NCBI RefSeq assembly: GCF_030272615.1 | Contig: NC_081406.1 | Span: 462,420,072 to 462,484,071 of the forward strand | DNA from: Cryptomeria japonica | Taxonomy: Eukaryota; Streptophyta; Pinopsida; Cupressales; Cupressaceae | Direction: 5' to 3' | DNA: 64,000 nt | Shown here: piece by piece, positions 34,251-44,835 of the stretch | Numbering within the stretch: the stretch's first letter is position 1 | Layout: each line of letters opens with the position of its first letter | The notes under the pieces: generated by a model | The model's input: only the letters and a program-made list of their open reading frames with translations | Told to the model about the DNA's origin: nothing | Database searches by the model: none | Made by a program: the position numbers and the translations under genes

Positions 34251-35435
34251 TGTTGGCCATTTGATGGAATTGATTATGTGTTGCATTGATGTTTTGTCAT
34301 TTAAGTCAACACTAGCTGTTTGGATGCTTTACTAGCACCCTTCTGGTCCCGGTAGGTTGAGTGGTTTTTGGTTAACTTGGATCCAACATGATCTGGTTAA
34401 CTCTGGTATAATCTGGTGATGGAATTGGCTTGTTCATAATGGCTATACTCATATTTGGTCAGTTGGTTTCAGTCTAGTGATTGGATGCTATCCTGCTTAC
34501 ACAGAAGATTGGTTTCTGGTTCGGGCAAGGGTTTGACCGGCAGATCTTTTGGTGGAGATCTTTGATGAATTGAATAAGTAGCATTGGTGTAGCTTCTGAT
34601 AGAGTTTCAGGATGTTGTTGGTAATCTTGTTCGAGACTTGGTGTTTGGAGATCATTATTGAAGAGTGTGGGCCTATACTTGGTCCTGGTTGATCTAGGTT
34701 ATGGACTGGCATTAATGTAACATGTGGAGGAATTATTGTTGTATTTATAGGATGTCTTTTGTTTTAGTATAAGGCCAACATGGTTTTTAATGATGTAACT
34801 GGTTTATTATCTGGTAGCTCACCTGATTGTTTATGGTCGAGGGTTTGTATATATAAGATGTAAGATCTCATTATAGATCATCATGGTTTTTGTAAGAGGT
34901 CATGGTCAAGGAATGTAATATGTGAATATTGTAATGTCATTTAGATAGAGGAGTTGGTTGATCAATGGAGATCTAATTGGATGTGTAAGAGGATTTAGTC
35001 TTCCAGTATTGAGCTTGACAAGAACTATACTCAGGCATAGGAGATGCTCTCTTTTGAAGTTCAACACTTTTCCAGATTGTAGTCTAGATTTGTATGTAGT
35101 CAGTGAGACTCCTTTTTTGATGAGAAGTGCATTCTCTAGGATGTTGGCCTTCTTGCAAGTGCAAGACCTTTCATTGTAAATTCACATACTTACTATAAAA
35201 GTATTATCTAATTGTGGGTAGGCTTCCCACTATGGTTTTTCCCTTTACCAGGTTTTCCACGTACAAATATTGGTGTTGTGTGGATGGATTTTATTCTATG
35301 ATTATTGTTTATGTTTAATTAGATTAACTGCTATTCTGGTACTATGGTTTTGAATTGATAATGCTTTAGGTAATATATGACAACTGATTCACCCCCCCCT
35401 CTCATTTGTCTTCTGGTTATATGAACTGTCTAATA
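34251..35435 (+). repeat. Copia B 3' LTR
   Basis: TGTTGGCC...TCTAATA, 1185 bp, pairing with 21992-23163. The terminal CA has become TA. Confidence 0.9.
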
Positions 35436-35440
35436 TCGAC

Positions 35441-37151
35441 ATCATCAGAAAAATCAACTGTAACTGAAGAGAAGCACAAAGAGCATGAAAATTAGAAAAC
35501 ACCAAGGTATGCAAGGCTAAACCATTCAGAAAATCAGATCATTAGAGACAAAAACATGGGAGTTATGACAAGGAGAATATTGGCAAATCAAGAGGTATGT
35601 TTCATTTCTCAGATTGAACTGACACTAGTAATTGAAGCTTGTAAATATGAATGTTGGATGAAATACATGGAAGATGAATTAGATCATGTAGAAAAGAACA
35701 ATACTTTGAATTTAGTTCCCCAACCTAAAAATAAGAATGTTATTGGATCAAAATAGATTTTTAGAAACAAACAGAATGAGAATGGACAAGTTGTAAGAAA
35801 CAAGGCTAGATTTTTTTTGCAAAGGATATTCATAGAAGGAAGGAATTAATTATGGTGAAACTTTTGCACCAGTAGCTAGAATTGAAGTTGTTAGACTATT
35901 TCTTGCTTATGTAGCCTATAAGAACTACAAGGTCTATCAGATGGATGTTAAGTGTGCATTCCTGAATGGATAACCTGAAGAGGAATTGTTTATTGAGTAA
36001 CCTGATGGACTTTTACTAATAGATGACAAAAATATGGTTTGCAGATTAAGGAAAGCCCTATATGGATTAAAACAAGCTCCTAGAGCTTGGTATGCAAGGC
36101 TAGATAAGTATCTTTTGAAGCTTGATTTTATAAAAGGTAATGCTAACAATAACCTATATTATAAGATCACTAATGATGATATTTTGATTATTGAACTATT
36201 TGTTGATGATATCATTTTTGGAGGTGAAGAAAAATTGTGCATGAAATTTTCTGATAATATGCAGAGTGAATTTGAAATGTCTATGACTAGAGAAATAAGA
36301 TTTTTTCTAGGTTTGAAGATTACTCAGACTGACAAAGGCATCTTTATCTATCAAACTAAGTATCTCAAGGAATTGTTGAAGAAGTTTGGTATGGAAAATT
36401 CTAAAACCGGTTAGTACTCCTATGGTTACAAGTGAAAAATTATCAATTAAGGATGTATCCCCTTTAGTAAATTCTACAAGATATAAATCCATGATTGGTG
36501 GTTTGCTATATTTAACTCAGACTAGAACGGATATAATGAATGCAGTCAAAATTGTATCAAGATTTTAATCTAATCCAAGAGAATCATGAAAGTGAAACAA
36601 AACAAATATTTCATTATTTGCAAAGAACAATTGAATATGGTTTATGGTACCCTAAAGAGGATGACTTTACTTTATGTGCATATACAGATGTAGATTGGGC
36701 AGGTGATGTTGATTACCAGAAGAGCACATCTGGTGGAGCATTCTTCCTTGGGAAGAAGTGTGTCTCAAGGATCAACAAGAAGGAGTCATGCATTTCTTTA
36801 TCTACTATTGAAGCTGAATATGTTGCAGCCGCAACCAATTGTACTCAATCTCTATGGATGAAGTAGATTTTGAAGGATATACAAGTGAGTTGTAATGATC
36901 TGGTAGTTATCCATTGTGATAACTCTGCAATTATTGACATATCAAATAATCCAATATTTCACTCCAAGAATAAGAACATCTCAATTAGGTATAACATTTT
37001 GAAGGAAAAGGTGGAAGCAAAAGAAGTCAGATTAGTTTATGTGAACACTAAAGAGAAGATAGCAAACATATTCACTAAACCGTTGTCTCGGGAATCATTT
37101 GAGTATTTGAGAAATAGATTGGGGGTTTCTACCCCTCTGGTAGAGACTTAA
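35441..37151 (+). pseudogene. Copia A RT and RNase H (continuation)
   Basis: Resumes after B with SSEKSTVTEE, the integrase-RT linker also seen in B at about 25710. [15 protein letters not shown] then TAG for Trp (35754-35756), a frameshift near 35815, [12 protein letters not shown] then TAA, KALYGLKQAPRAWYARLDKY (about 36045-36105), ELFVDDIIFGGEEK, and FFLGLKITQTDKGIF, where Lys stands at the codon that is TAG in B and H. RNase H: MIGGLLYLTQTRTDI, LCAYTDVDWAGDVD, STSGGAFFLGKK, STIEAEYVAAATN, HCDNSAIIDISNNPIFHSK, IFTKPLSRESFEYLRNRLGV; stop TAA 37149-37151. RNase H acidic residues are well kept. Three frame changes and about four stops. Confidence 0.9.
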
Positions 37152-37419
37152 ATGATGCAGATGTGCATCATTCTGGTATGCATTATCAGAGCTATCCTTT
37201 GTTCTGGATTGATAAAATAATTCTACTACTCAGGGAGAGTAGTCAACCTCAAGATGTAGAGTTTTTTTATTCTATTTGATTCTTTGGCACTGTTGTCAAA
37301 TGGGGAGAAATATATGTGAAAAATTATTGTTATTTATTGATTGCACTCCTTAGGAGGATTTTGGTGGTATTTGGTCTTTTGTTTCAAATTTGGTTTAGAG
37401 CTTCACTATTATATTATTT

Positions 37420-37765
37420 TGTTGGCAAATGCACACTCTAATGAGAAATTGTAGGTGATTGAAGATATTGTCATTGATGGCAACCTTACAATCATGTGAT
37501 ACTAGCAGGAAGACACAGGCACGGGCACCGACAGACTCTACACCAGCATACAGATCACTGACACCAAAAAGAAGATTACTGGCACCTTGGCCGACAAGAA
37601 TTTTGTATAAATGTATATTGTGGTTCTTGTTCTTATTTGTTGCATTAGTACTAGTTTATCGATACAGAATTTTAATACGATTTTCATGTTATAAGTTAAG
37701 AAAATTATTTTACCGGTTATATACTGATTCACCCCCCCCTTTCAGTATCTTTGGGAATCCTAACA
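37420..37765 (+). repeat. D2 5' LTR
   Basis: TGTTGGCAAATGC...AATCCTAACA. TCATTGATGGCAAC at 37471-37484; C-tract box near 37727-37741. A deletion near 37605 joins the first part to the last ~160 bp. Confidence 0.85.
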
Positions 37766-37789
37766 ATTGGTATCAAAGAAAGTGAGTTG

Positions 37790-38214
37790 GAAGGAGTTTA
37801 AGCGGAAACTCATCTTTCACCGGTTGCAACTTCCTCTAAGAGTGATATGCCAGAGGTATTCAAAAGGGTAGAAAGGAAAAGAAATCCCTCACAGGTACCC
37901 TCACCCACTCCTAGAAAAACAAGACAAAATCAATAGGCAATGAGGCCTCCAGTTAAGAAGTTAACTCCTAAGAAGAAGAAGAAGGTAAAACAAGATATTG
38001 CTCCACTGGATAAACTCTTTAGTGAAATAATAGAAGATGGAAAGTTGAAAAACTTTAGCAAACTGTACAACACACTTTCCGCTGATGACAAAGAAAGCAT
38101 AGAAAATAGTGTAATTTTACACTTGGATATATACAAGAAACTTTTAATGGAAATTGTTGATGAAATACCCAATAATTTGTATAGAAGACTAGAAGCTAGA
38201 AGGGTAGCCATTGT
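37790..38214 (+). pseudogene. D2 fragment of the D-family second ORF
   Basis: Aligns with D1 18690-19105: SPVATSSKSDMPEVFKRVER, then PSQVPSPTPRKTR, KKLTPKKKKK and YKKLLMEIVDEIPNNLYRRL. TAG 37934-37936 stands where D1 has CAG. Conversely D2 keeps CAG (PSQVPSP) where D1 has TAG (18773-18775). The frame ends by running into the 3' LTR remnant. Gag and the N-terminal part of the ORF are deleted. Function unknown; a basic, probably disordered segment followed by a helical region. Confidence 0.75.
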
Positions 38215-38368
38215 TGAATCACCCCCCCCTCCAAGTATCTTTGGGAATCCTAACATATTTTATAGGAGATTGTTGGCGATCTTCCATTAGGGGAGACTTG
38301 TTTGGCATTTTCTTGGCACTTAGATGTTTTTCACATCTAGTGTTGCCATGAATGCCAAAGGGGGAGAT

Positions 38369-39561
38369 TGTTGGTCATATAATGGAATTGATTATGTGTT
38401 GCATTGATGTTTTGTCATTGATGTCAACACTTGTTGTTATGGTTGTTTACCAGCTTCTGGTAGAAGGATTGGATTGGAAAGATAATCATTTGATTGTCAC
38501 TAGTATGACTTGGTTGATGGAATAAGTTTGTATGGATGGTTCATATGATTTTGAAGTATGTTCTAGTCAGTTGGTATTGTTTTGATGATCGGATTCTATC
38601 TTATGTTCTAGTAAGCTTTCTTTATTGGTCCAGTAAGGGTTTCATCGATAGAGATTTATTGAAGATCTCTGATGTAATGCATAAGTGGTGTTGGTGTAGC
38701 TTCTAGAAGGGATTCAGAATGTTGATGGTGATTGTGGTCATGCCTTGTTTGATTGGTGTCATTTCTTTGACGTGTGTGGATCTAATTTAGGTCCAGTGCT
38801 ATCTAGGTTATGGACCGGTTAGCATGTAACATGTTGGTGGATCCTCTTATGGGCTTCCAGGATGTTTTATTAATTGGATGATATTTGTTTATCCTTATTC
38901 CAACATGATTTATGATTTTGTTTCAAGATTATGTAATGGATCTATTGAACTATCATTTGTGTGGCCGACCTAATTGGTTAGGTTCTGGGTTAGTATAAAT
39001 ATCTATAAGATTTCATTGTAGATCATATAGGAAAGGAGCAAATAATGTAATGATAATTTGTGTAGAGGATTTGGTCGATCATAGGTGATCGAGTTGGGTT
39101 TATGTAACAGGTTTTAGACCTCTAGTGTTGAGCTTAACCAGAAATTTAATCTAGCATGTTTGAGGCTATCACCGGAAATTCTTCTCTCTAGATTGTAGTC
39201 CAAATATCTTGAGGTGGTTGACATCTCTGTGTTCAGTGAGACTCCATTGTAATGAGCAGTGCACTCTAGGAAGTGTCCCTTCCTGCATGTGCAGGCCCCT
39301 ATTGTAATCATATACCTATTGCAGAAGCATCATCTGATTGTGGGTTGGGTTTCCCACTATGGTTTTGCCCTTTCCAAGTTTTCCATGTATAAATTATGCT
39401 ATTATTTGTTATTGTTGCATGGTATTGATTCTTTGGTTTTTATTTATGCTTTAATACTTAATCAGTTATACTGGTATATAAGGTTTTAAGTGCTTTAATT
39501 CACCCAATCTATTAACAACTGATTCACCCCCCCTCTTAGTTGTTCTCTTGTTATCTTAACA
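38369..39561 (+). repeat. Copia A 3' LTR (1193 bp)
   Basis: Preceded by the purine tract CAAAGGGGGAGAT; starts TGTTGGTCATATAATGG and ends TTATCTTAACA. TCATTGATGTCAAC at 38415-38428; TATA-like GTATAAATATC near 38992; hairpin CCTGCATGTGCAGG 39282-39295; C-tract box near 39522-39535. Confidence 0.9.
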
Positions 39562-39656
39562 TGAACAAATTCTAGATATTTTTACAAAAAACCCTTTCTC
39601 ATGATACTTTTGAGCATCTCTAAAAGAAGTTGGGAGTTATTTCTCCCTCCTCTTGA
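39562..39656 (+). pseudogene. Tail of another copia RNase H (element F)
   Basis: Immediately after A's LTR comes EQILDIFTKNPFSHDTFEHL, then a stop, then KKLGVISPSS and TGA 39654-39656. This is the conserved copia RNase H C-terminus (IFTKPL...F..LR.KLGV) but distinct from those of A and B. Element A therefore landed in, or recombined with, an older copia. The Arg codon of LRKKLG is TAA. Nothing else of F's coding region is in the window. Confidence 0.8.
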
Positions 39657-39681
39657 ATAAAGAAGTAAAGGGTGAGGGGAG

Positions 39682-40149
39682 TGTTGGTGCTCTTGCAAAG
39701 TGTTTTAGAAATGTTATGCTAGCAACAATGATATTAGAAGGATTATTGGTGTATGGAATTATGGGGTGTAATGCCTCTCTAACTATAACACGGTTAAGAA
39801 GGTATCATGATGTTGAACCTATGCTTAGATACAAATGTAGTAAGTATTTTTTATATTGAAATGTTAATCAATGTAGACAAAAATATATGTTAGATCTAGT
39901 AATCACTATGATCATGATGTTATAAATTCAGTTAATTATCTGAAAGTATTATGGTTATGTTTCAATGGATACTTAGATAGAAAGGGGTGATATCAAAACA
40001 TTCAAATATATGATAATGCATGTGATATTAAAATTTTCTTCCAATAATTTTAACACTTTAGTTATTTATATGTATATGTTGATGTTTGGATAACAGTAGG
40101 AGAATGTTTTGATTATACTGATTAAAATGTGATTATTTCACGATGCTTT
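39682..40149 (+). repeat. Probable start of element F 3' LTR
   Basis: A purine tract (AAAGGGTGAGGGGAG) lies just before TGTTGGTGCTC at 39682, only 25 bp after F's stop. The 3' end of this LTR was not found; it may continue beyond the insertions at 40150 and 41370. Confidence 0.5.
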
Positions 40150-41249
40150 TGTTGGAATCAAGGAACACTAAGGGGGGGACTGAATCAGTGTTCTACAATT
40201 TTTAACCTTATTAACTTGTCCTTTCAACCACTTAATGCAAATGAACAAAAGAAAGATGTAGAAACACAAAGAAAACAACAACGCCATAACACCAAATTTT
40301 GTACATGGAAAACCAAGTTAAGGGAAAAACCACGATGGGGATGAGACCCACAATATAAGTATACTCTGAATAAGTATAAAAATATTGCAATGGAAATGCA
40401 CATGCACTTAGGCACACTGCCTAGACCTCACTACACAAAATAAATAGGGGAATTAACCTCGGAAGGCTCACTGCCTTACAAAATCTTTTAAAAAAGATAA
40501 TTGGAATGCTTGAACTAAAAAATAGCATCTAAAAATGCCAAGGTACATTTCCGGTTAAGCACAAAACACTTATTCTCTAGTTGCTTTGTTCCACTATTCT
40601 ACTTTATTCCAGAGCATAATTCCTTCAATTGCACATGTGAAAATGTGCACAATCGATCACAAACACTTTTCACGCACACACTGATATAAAAAATGGTCAT
40701 ATCCACTAGTCTTTTATATCCACACCATGTCTTCTACATATCGGTTAAAAGAACATTATCAAAACATTGAAACATGCATACATAGTTGGCTCAATCCTAG
40801 CTCCAATGCGTATGGAGACCAAAAAGAATTACCCACATGCTTCCTGAATGTTTGCTAAACATCCATGAACACCAAAATTACTCTATTGATTCCACACAAT
40901 GATCAACTAACCAAAACTTTCATACAACACTATTCATCCTAAAAACCTATATACCAGATCTTCTAGCTCAGTCAAGAATCAATACTAGAGGCTAAGATTC
41001 TGGAATAAGGTGTTCCAAACATATAACAACCTTCCTCTAGCTCCACAACACAATATCTTCAACTGAAATGAAACACCAACCAAATCACTGTAAACTTCTA
41101 GATCCACTATTCTAACTTCACCAAACTTAACCAAATCTTCATTCTGACTTTTGGTAGCATCAGATCACACATTTTAGATACAATATTTGACTTCGGTTGC
41201 CATCAATGAAAACATCATCAGATGATCTATATAGTGTCTCTGGGCAACA
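40150..41249 (-). repeat. LTR in reverse orientation, about 1.1 kb
   Basis: Plus strand reads TGTTGGAATC...CAACA. The left end has the complement of the C-tract box (AAGGGGGGGACTGAATC, 40169-40185). The right end has GTTGCCATCAATGA, the complement of the start-proximal box. Start resembles D1 and D2 LTRs. No primer site or coding region adjoins it, and no matching target duplication was found (GCTTT against AATTT). Confidence 0.65.
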
Positions 41250-41369
41250 AATTTTATAATGATGTAATGTTTAGATGTTTTATGAGGTTACTTAGAATGT
41301 TATGATGTGACCTTGATTGGAGAATGGTTAATGATGTTTTTACTATATTGTATTATGTGGATATGTATG

Positions 41370-42770
41370 TGTTGGCATTTTGAGTTTTTTGGCATTTTTC
41401 ATAGAGATTACATTAATGATATGTTGTCATTGATGTCAATTGAACCAGTAATAGTATTCATGTTATTGTTGATATTGTTGGTTTTTATATTGGCTATTAA
41501 CCAGTTAGATGAGCTTTGTGGAAGACGTGAACTGGTATGGTAAGTTTCTGAGTTGAACTGGTGTAATGGGTTAAACCTTTCTATGCATTGTAACTAGTAA
41601 AACCTATTAGTTGTTAAACCCTAACCGATCAAGTTTGTTGGTTTATTATGATGAGTGGTAATGATGGAGATATGTGTAATCATTGTATGAGGATAAGTTC
41701 AAATTGTTTTGGCACATTTGTTTATTGTCTAGGGAAGGAGAAAAGTGGACTGCATCTAATACACAATGCATGATGAGTTACAAACTCTAATGAAGCGGTG
41801 ATCATACAGCAGTTGTAATTTTCTTGAAGAATGTGAAGAGATTGTCATGATTTCTAATGGTCGAGATTGTATTGACTTGTTTGTAATCTCGATGATGAGA
41901 ATTAGGTTTTGCTGTGTTACCAACCTAATTGATTTGTATTTAAGGTAGATGAAGTTGTTTGTAAAGGTTGTTGGAAAGATTGGCAGAAACCTATTGAATG
42001 TGTAGTTGCCTAACCAGTGAATGGATCTGCACTTTGAGTGAAGGTAGATTGAAGCTTAAAAGGATTTGATCAAGAAAATGTAGTGTTATTTAGATAGATC
42101 AAGAAAACCTATTGTTTTCTAACAATTATAGTTGAAGTGAAAACCCTTAACTGGGTAAGCTCTAACAAGGTGGTACATTAGCTTGGATTCATAAATCCTC
42201 AACAAGGTTACTCCTAACAGGGTATTGTGGCTTTCATCAAGGCATATTTGTAAATATCTTAACTTGGTAATTCCTAACTAGAATTAGTTCTTAACAAGAC
42301 TTATTGTAAACCTTTAATAGGATTGGCTCCTAATAGGGCGAACTTCAGAAGAGTTCAGATAGCTATCCTTGTGAGTCTCATCTCACCATAGTTTTTACCT
42401 ATTTAGGTTTTCCATGTATAAACATTTGTATCAAGTGGTGAATTTTTTTGTGGTTATGATTTTATTTGTTGATTTGATTAACTTCTGATAAGGCATGATA
42501 ACTAGAAGCATTGAGAAATGAATATGTTGAGTTATGATTAAGCATTGTTGATGTTTACAAGATTGAAGTTGTTTACTGTTAAGTTGTCACAACAGTCAAA
42601 CCGATTGATGTCAAGTATTCTTATGAATATTGATCTTGACTGAGATATGTTTACTTTGTGTGATTGAATTTAAGTTTGGGAACTTTGTATTAGTTTTTCA
42701 ATATACTGTTTCACCCCCCACCCCCCCTCTTAGTATTCTACCAAATACTTATTATTTCATCATACCATCA
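41370..42770 (+). repeat. Solo LTR (1401 bp)
   Basis: TGTTGGCATTTTG...CATACCATCA with perfect target duplication GTATG (41365-41369 and 42771-42775). TCATTGATGTCAAT box at 41427-41440; C-tract box near 42711-42731. No internal region: a product of LTR-LTR recombination. Confidence 0.85.
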
Positions 42771-42775
42771 GTATG

Positions 42776-44830
42776 CACAAGTGTTTGTATATTCTGATCC
42801 ATGCAAGTACACAACATTGACTCCACTTAGCTTCACGGGTCTAAGTGTGCCTATATTCCCCAATGATGGTTATAGGAGATAGCAAAATGGCCAAACATTA
42901 TTACCTAGCCTAACCCATCATTTCTAATTAGGATGATTCATCCCTAATTCTCATGATTACACCTTTGGGTCACCACTGAGGTGATGACCAGTTACCCTTA
43001 TGCTTATAGTAAATGACCAGTGAAGAGTGTCTATGCATAGTCAATTAGTCATCCATTATTGCTATTATAGTATGAATATTATTGATATTTCATCTCTAGT
43101 GCAATAATGCAATATTTTAATGGACATGGTGTTTTATGAAAATTCAATTTAAAGTGATTTAAGTGATTTTATTTTAGGGGAATTCTAGGAGTTTATTGAT
43201 CTTGTGAATTTAAATTTGAATTTTTTATTATTTTATATTCCACCATAAACTGAACATATAATGTTGTTTTGGAATTCATTGAAAAACACTTAGTCTTTTC
43301 TCTTGTTTTTGCTCTCAAACCTTGTGAGGAGTGTATGAAAATGCACAGAGTTTGATTTTTTGTGGGTAGAATTTTATGGGAATTGGATTGGAAGGATTAA
43401 ATTTGTGGAGCTTGACATGTTGTTTGAATTTGAGGAGCTTTGTAGAGTGTAGGCCTTCCTCTTTGCATTTGAAGTTTCTTCTCAAGCCTGAGGTAGGAGT
43501 TCTTATTCTTTGATTGACTTCCCTACTTGAAATTATTTTCCCATGCTTAAGATTTGTTTTTATTTGAATTATCACCCTCTTCCTCAAATGAGATTGTTCT
43601 TATTCATTGGATTTTAATGTGTGCACTGTCTGATTGAGAAAATGGGTGTTTTGGGGGATTTTGATTCCCAATTTCTTATGATTCATCATAGGGACTTTTT
43701 ATTTCAATTTTTTGTTTCTTAGAGGTATTTATCAAATGAGTGGGAGCCAAATTTAGCCCATTTCTAACCCCAATTGTAAAATTGATGCCCTAGATAGTCT
43801 CTTAGAGTCAAACCCCTAGTTCTAACCCAAACTGGTGCTTTTGGCATGTAGGTATGCATATGCTATGTAGAGTGGTCTAATTGATCAAATATAGTTCCAT
43901 GGAAACCCAAAATGTAACAATTGAAGCCCAAAGTGGTTCTACTGATCACCAATGTGGTGCCTTTGATCTGTTTTGGCCGGTAGTCACTATTTGGAATCAT
44001 TTAACCTAAGATGATTTTAGCATGAATTTATGATGTGGCAATAATAATTATAGTTGTATGATTGATTTGGGATCGATTTGGATCTGTTTCCTTATTTTGA
44101 GACCCTACAATTTCTCCTTGGTTGTGAGATTGAATGCATTGTTATGTATTTTGAGAGATTATTTATGATATTGTTATTGTTATGTTGACTGTAATAGGTA
44201 TCTATGCATTGTTCTTATATGTTATCCAAAGTGGCTTTGACTATCGAGACCATTGCTACATTGAGGTGTCATATTTGATACTTGAACAATGCCTCCTTGA
44301 CTGCTTCTAACCAATAGTTTATGTTATGAGTAAAAGAAAATGTATACTATGCGCTTAATGGAAACTTATTGTGTTTGAAGCCTTAGGTTGCACATGTGTG
44401 TGCATTTGAGTTCTCATGTTCATAATGAGCCTGATGTGCCTAGGGCTTAGTTCATGGAGATAGTTGCGAGGTGGACCTTATTGTGGGACTTATGATTTAA
44501 ATAACATGATATGGTGCATTGTGTAGCATTAGTATGCATACGTTTCCCTTATGTTGAAATTCTTGTGAGGGTTTGGGATAAGTTGGAGGAATGAGACCGT
44601 CCATGGATGGATGATGTTAGCAGGCTCCTTGTCTACACAAGAGGATTACCTAAACTTTGTGTGAGTTATTGGAGCTAAACTTGATACTTCACCATTTATC
44701 TCCTTATCATATAGCCCTTTTAGAGATTGAGTAGAGACCCTATTGTGACCTCATGATTGAGTAGTTGACCTGCTTGAGTGTTTGGGTCGTGTGACTATCT
44801 CCATAAGAATAGGGGGTGTACTTGAGGGTA
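42776..44830. other. Unassigned AT-rich DNA
   Basis: No convincing coding frame; the best minus frame (43587-43315) lacks any recognisable motif. It may be old LTR or element-F sequence. The flank at 44821-44835 continues at 46184 across the next solo LTR. Confidence 0.45.
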
Positions 44831-44835
44831 CCACG

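Larger units (their letters stand above)
21992..35435 (+). mobile_element. Copia element B, complete with both LTRs, split by C
   Basis: LTRs at 21992-23163 and 34251-35435. The primer site ATTGGTATCAGAGC follows the 5' LTR and a purine tract precedes the 3' LTR. Flanking 5-mers CCGAT (21987-21991) and TCGAC (35436-35440) each differ by one C-to-T change from an inferred CCGAC duplication; with CCGAC restored, element A reads through the site. Without C and its duplication, B is about 7.0 kb. Encodes gag-protease-integrase-RT-RNase H, all decayed. C sits in its RT domain at 26235-32677. Confidence 0.9.
37420..38255 (+). mobile_element. Element D2: 836-bp deletion derivative of the D1 family
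   Basis: Perfect 5-bp target duplication TATTT (37415-37419 and 38256-38260) in the 3' UTR of copia A; A's sequence continues on both sides. 5' LTR 37420-37765 (346 bp, internally shortened relative to D1's ~740 bp), primer site ATTGGTATCAAAGAA from 37766, a fragment of the second ORF (to about 38214), then only the last ~40 bp of the 3' LTR (38215-38255). Because reverse transcription makes equal LTRs, the 3' truncation happened after insertion. Confidence 0.88.
21098..39561 (+). mobile_element. Copia element A, 5'-truncated, split by B (with C inside) and by D2
   Basis: Own sequence is in three pieces: integrase 21098-21986, RT/RNase H plus 3' UTR 35441-37414, and 3' UTR plus 3' LTR 38261-39561. 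Read-through across each insertion restores one element. The 5' LTR, gag, protease and integrase N-terminus are missing upstream of 21098. A is the oldest layer of the nest. Its LTR start is closely related to those of B and C, so the three are one broad family of copia elements. Confidence 0.88.

Noticed and set aside
40150-41249. Called as a solo LTR with target duplication
   Set aside because: LTR structure is good, but the flanks GCTTT and AATTT do not match, so I list it only as an LTR.
43315-43587. 90-codon minus frame in unassigned DNA
   Set aside because: Basic, low-information sequence with no recognised domain; expected by chance in AT-rich DNA.
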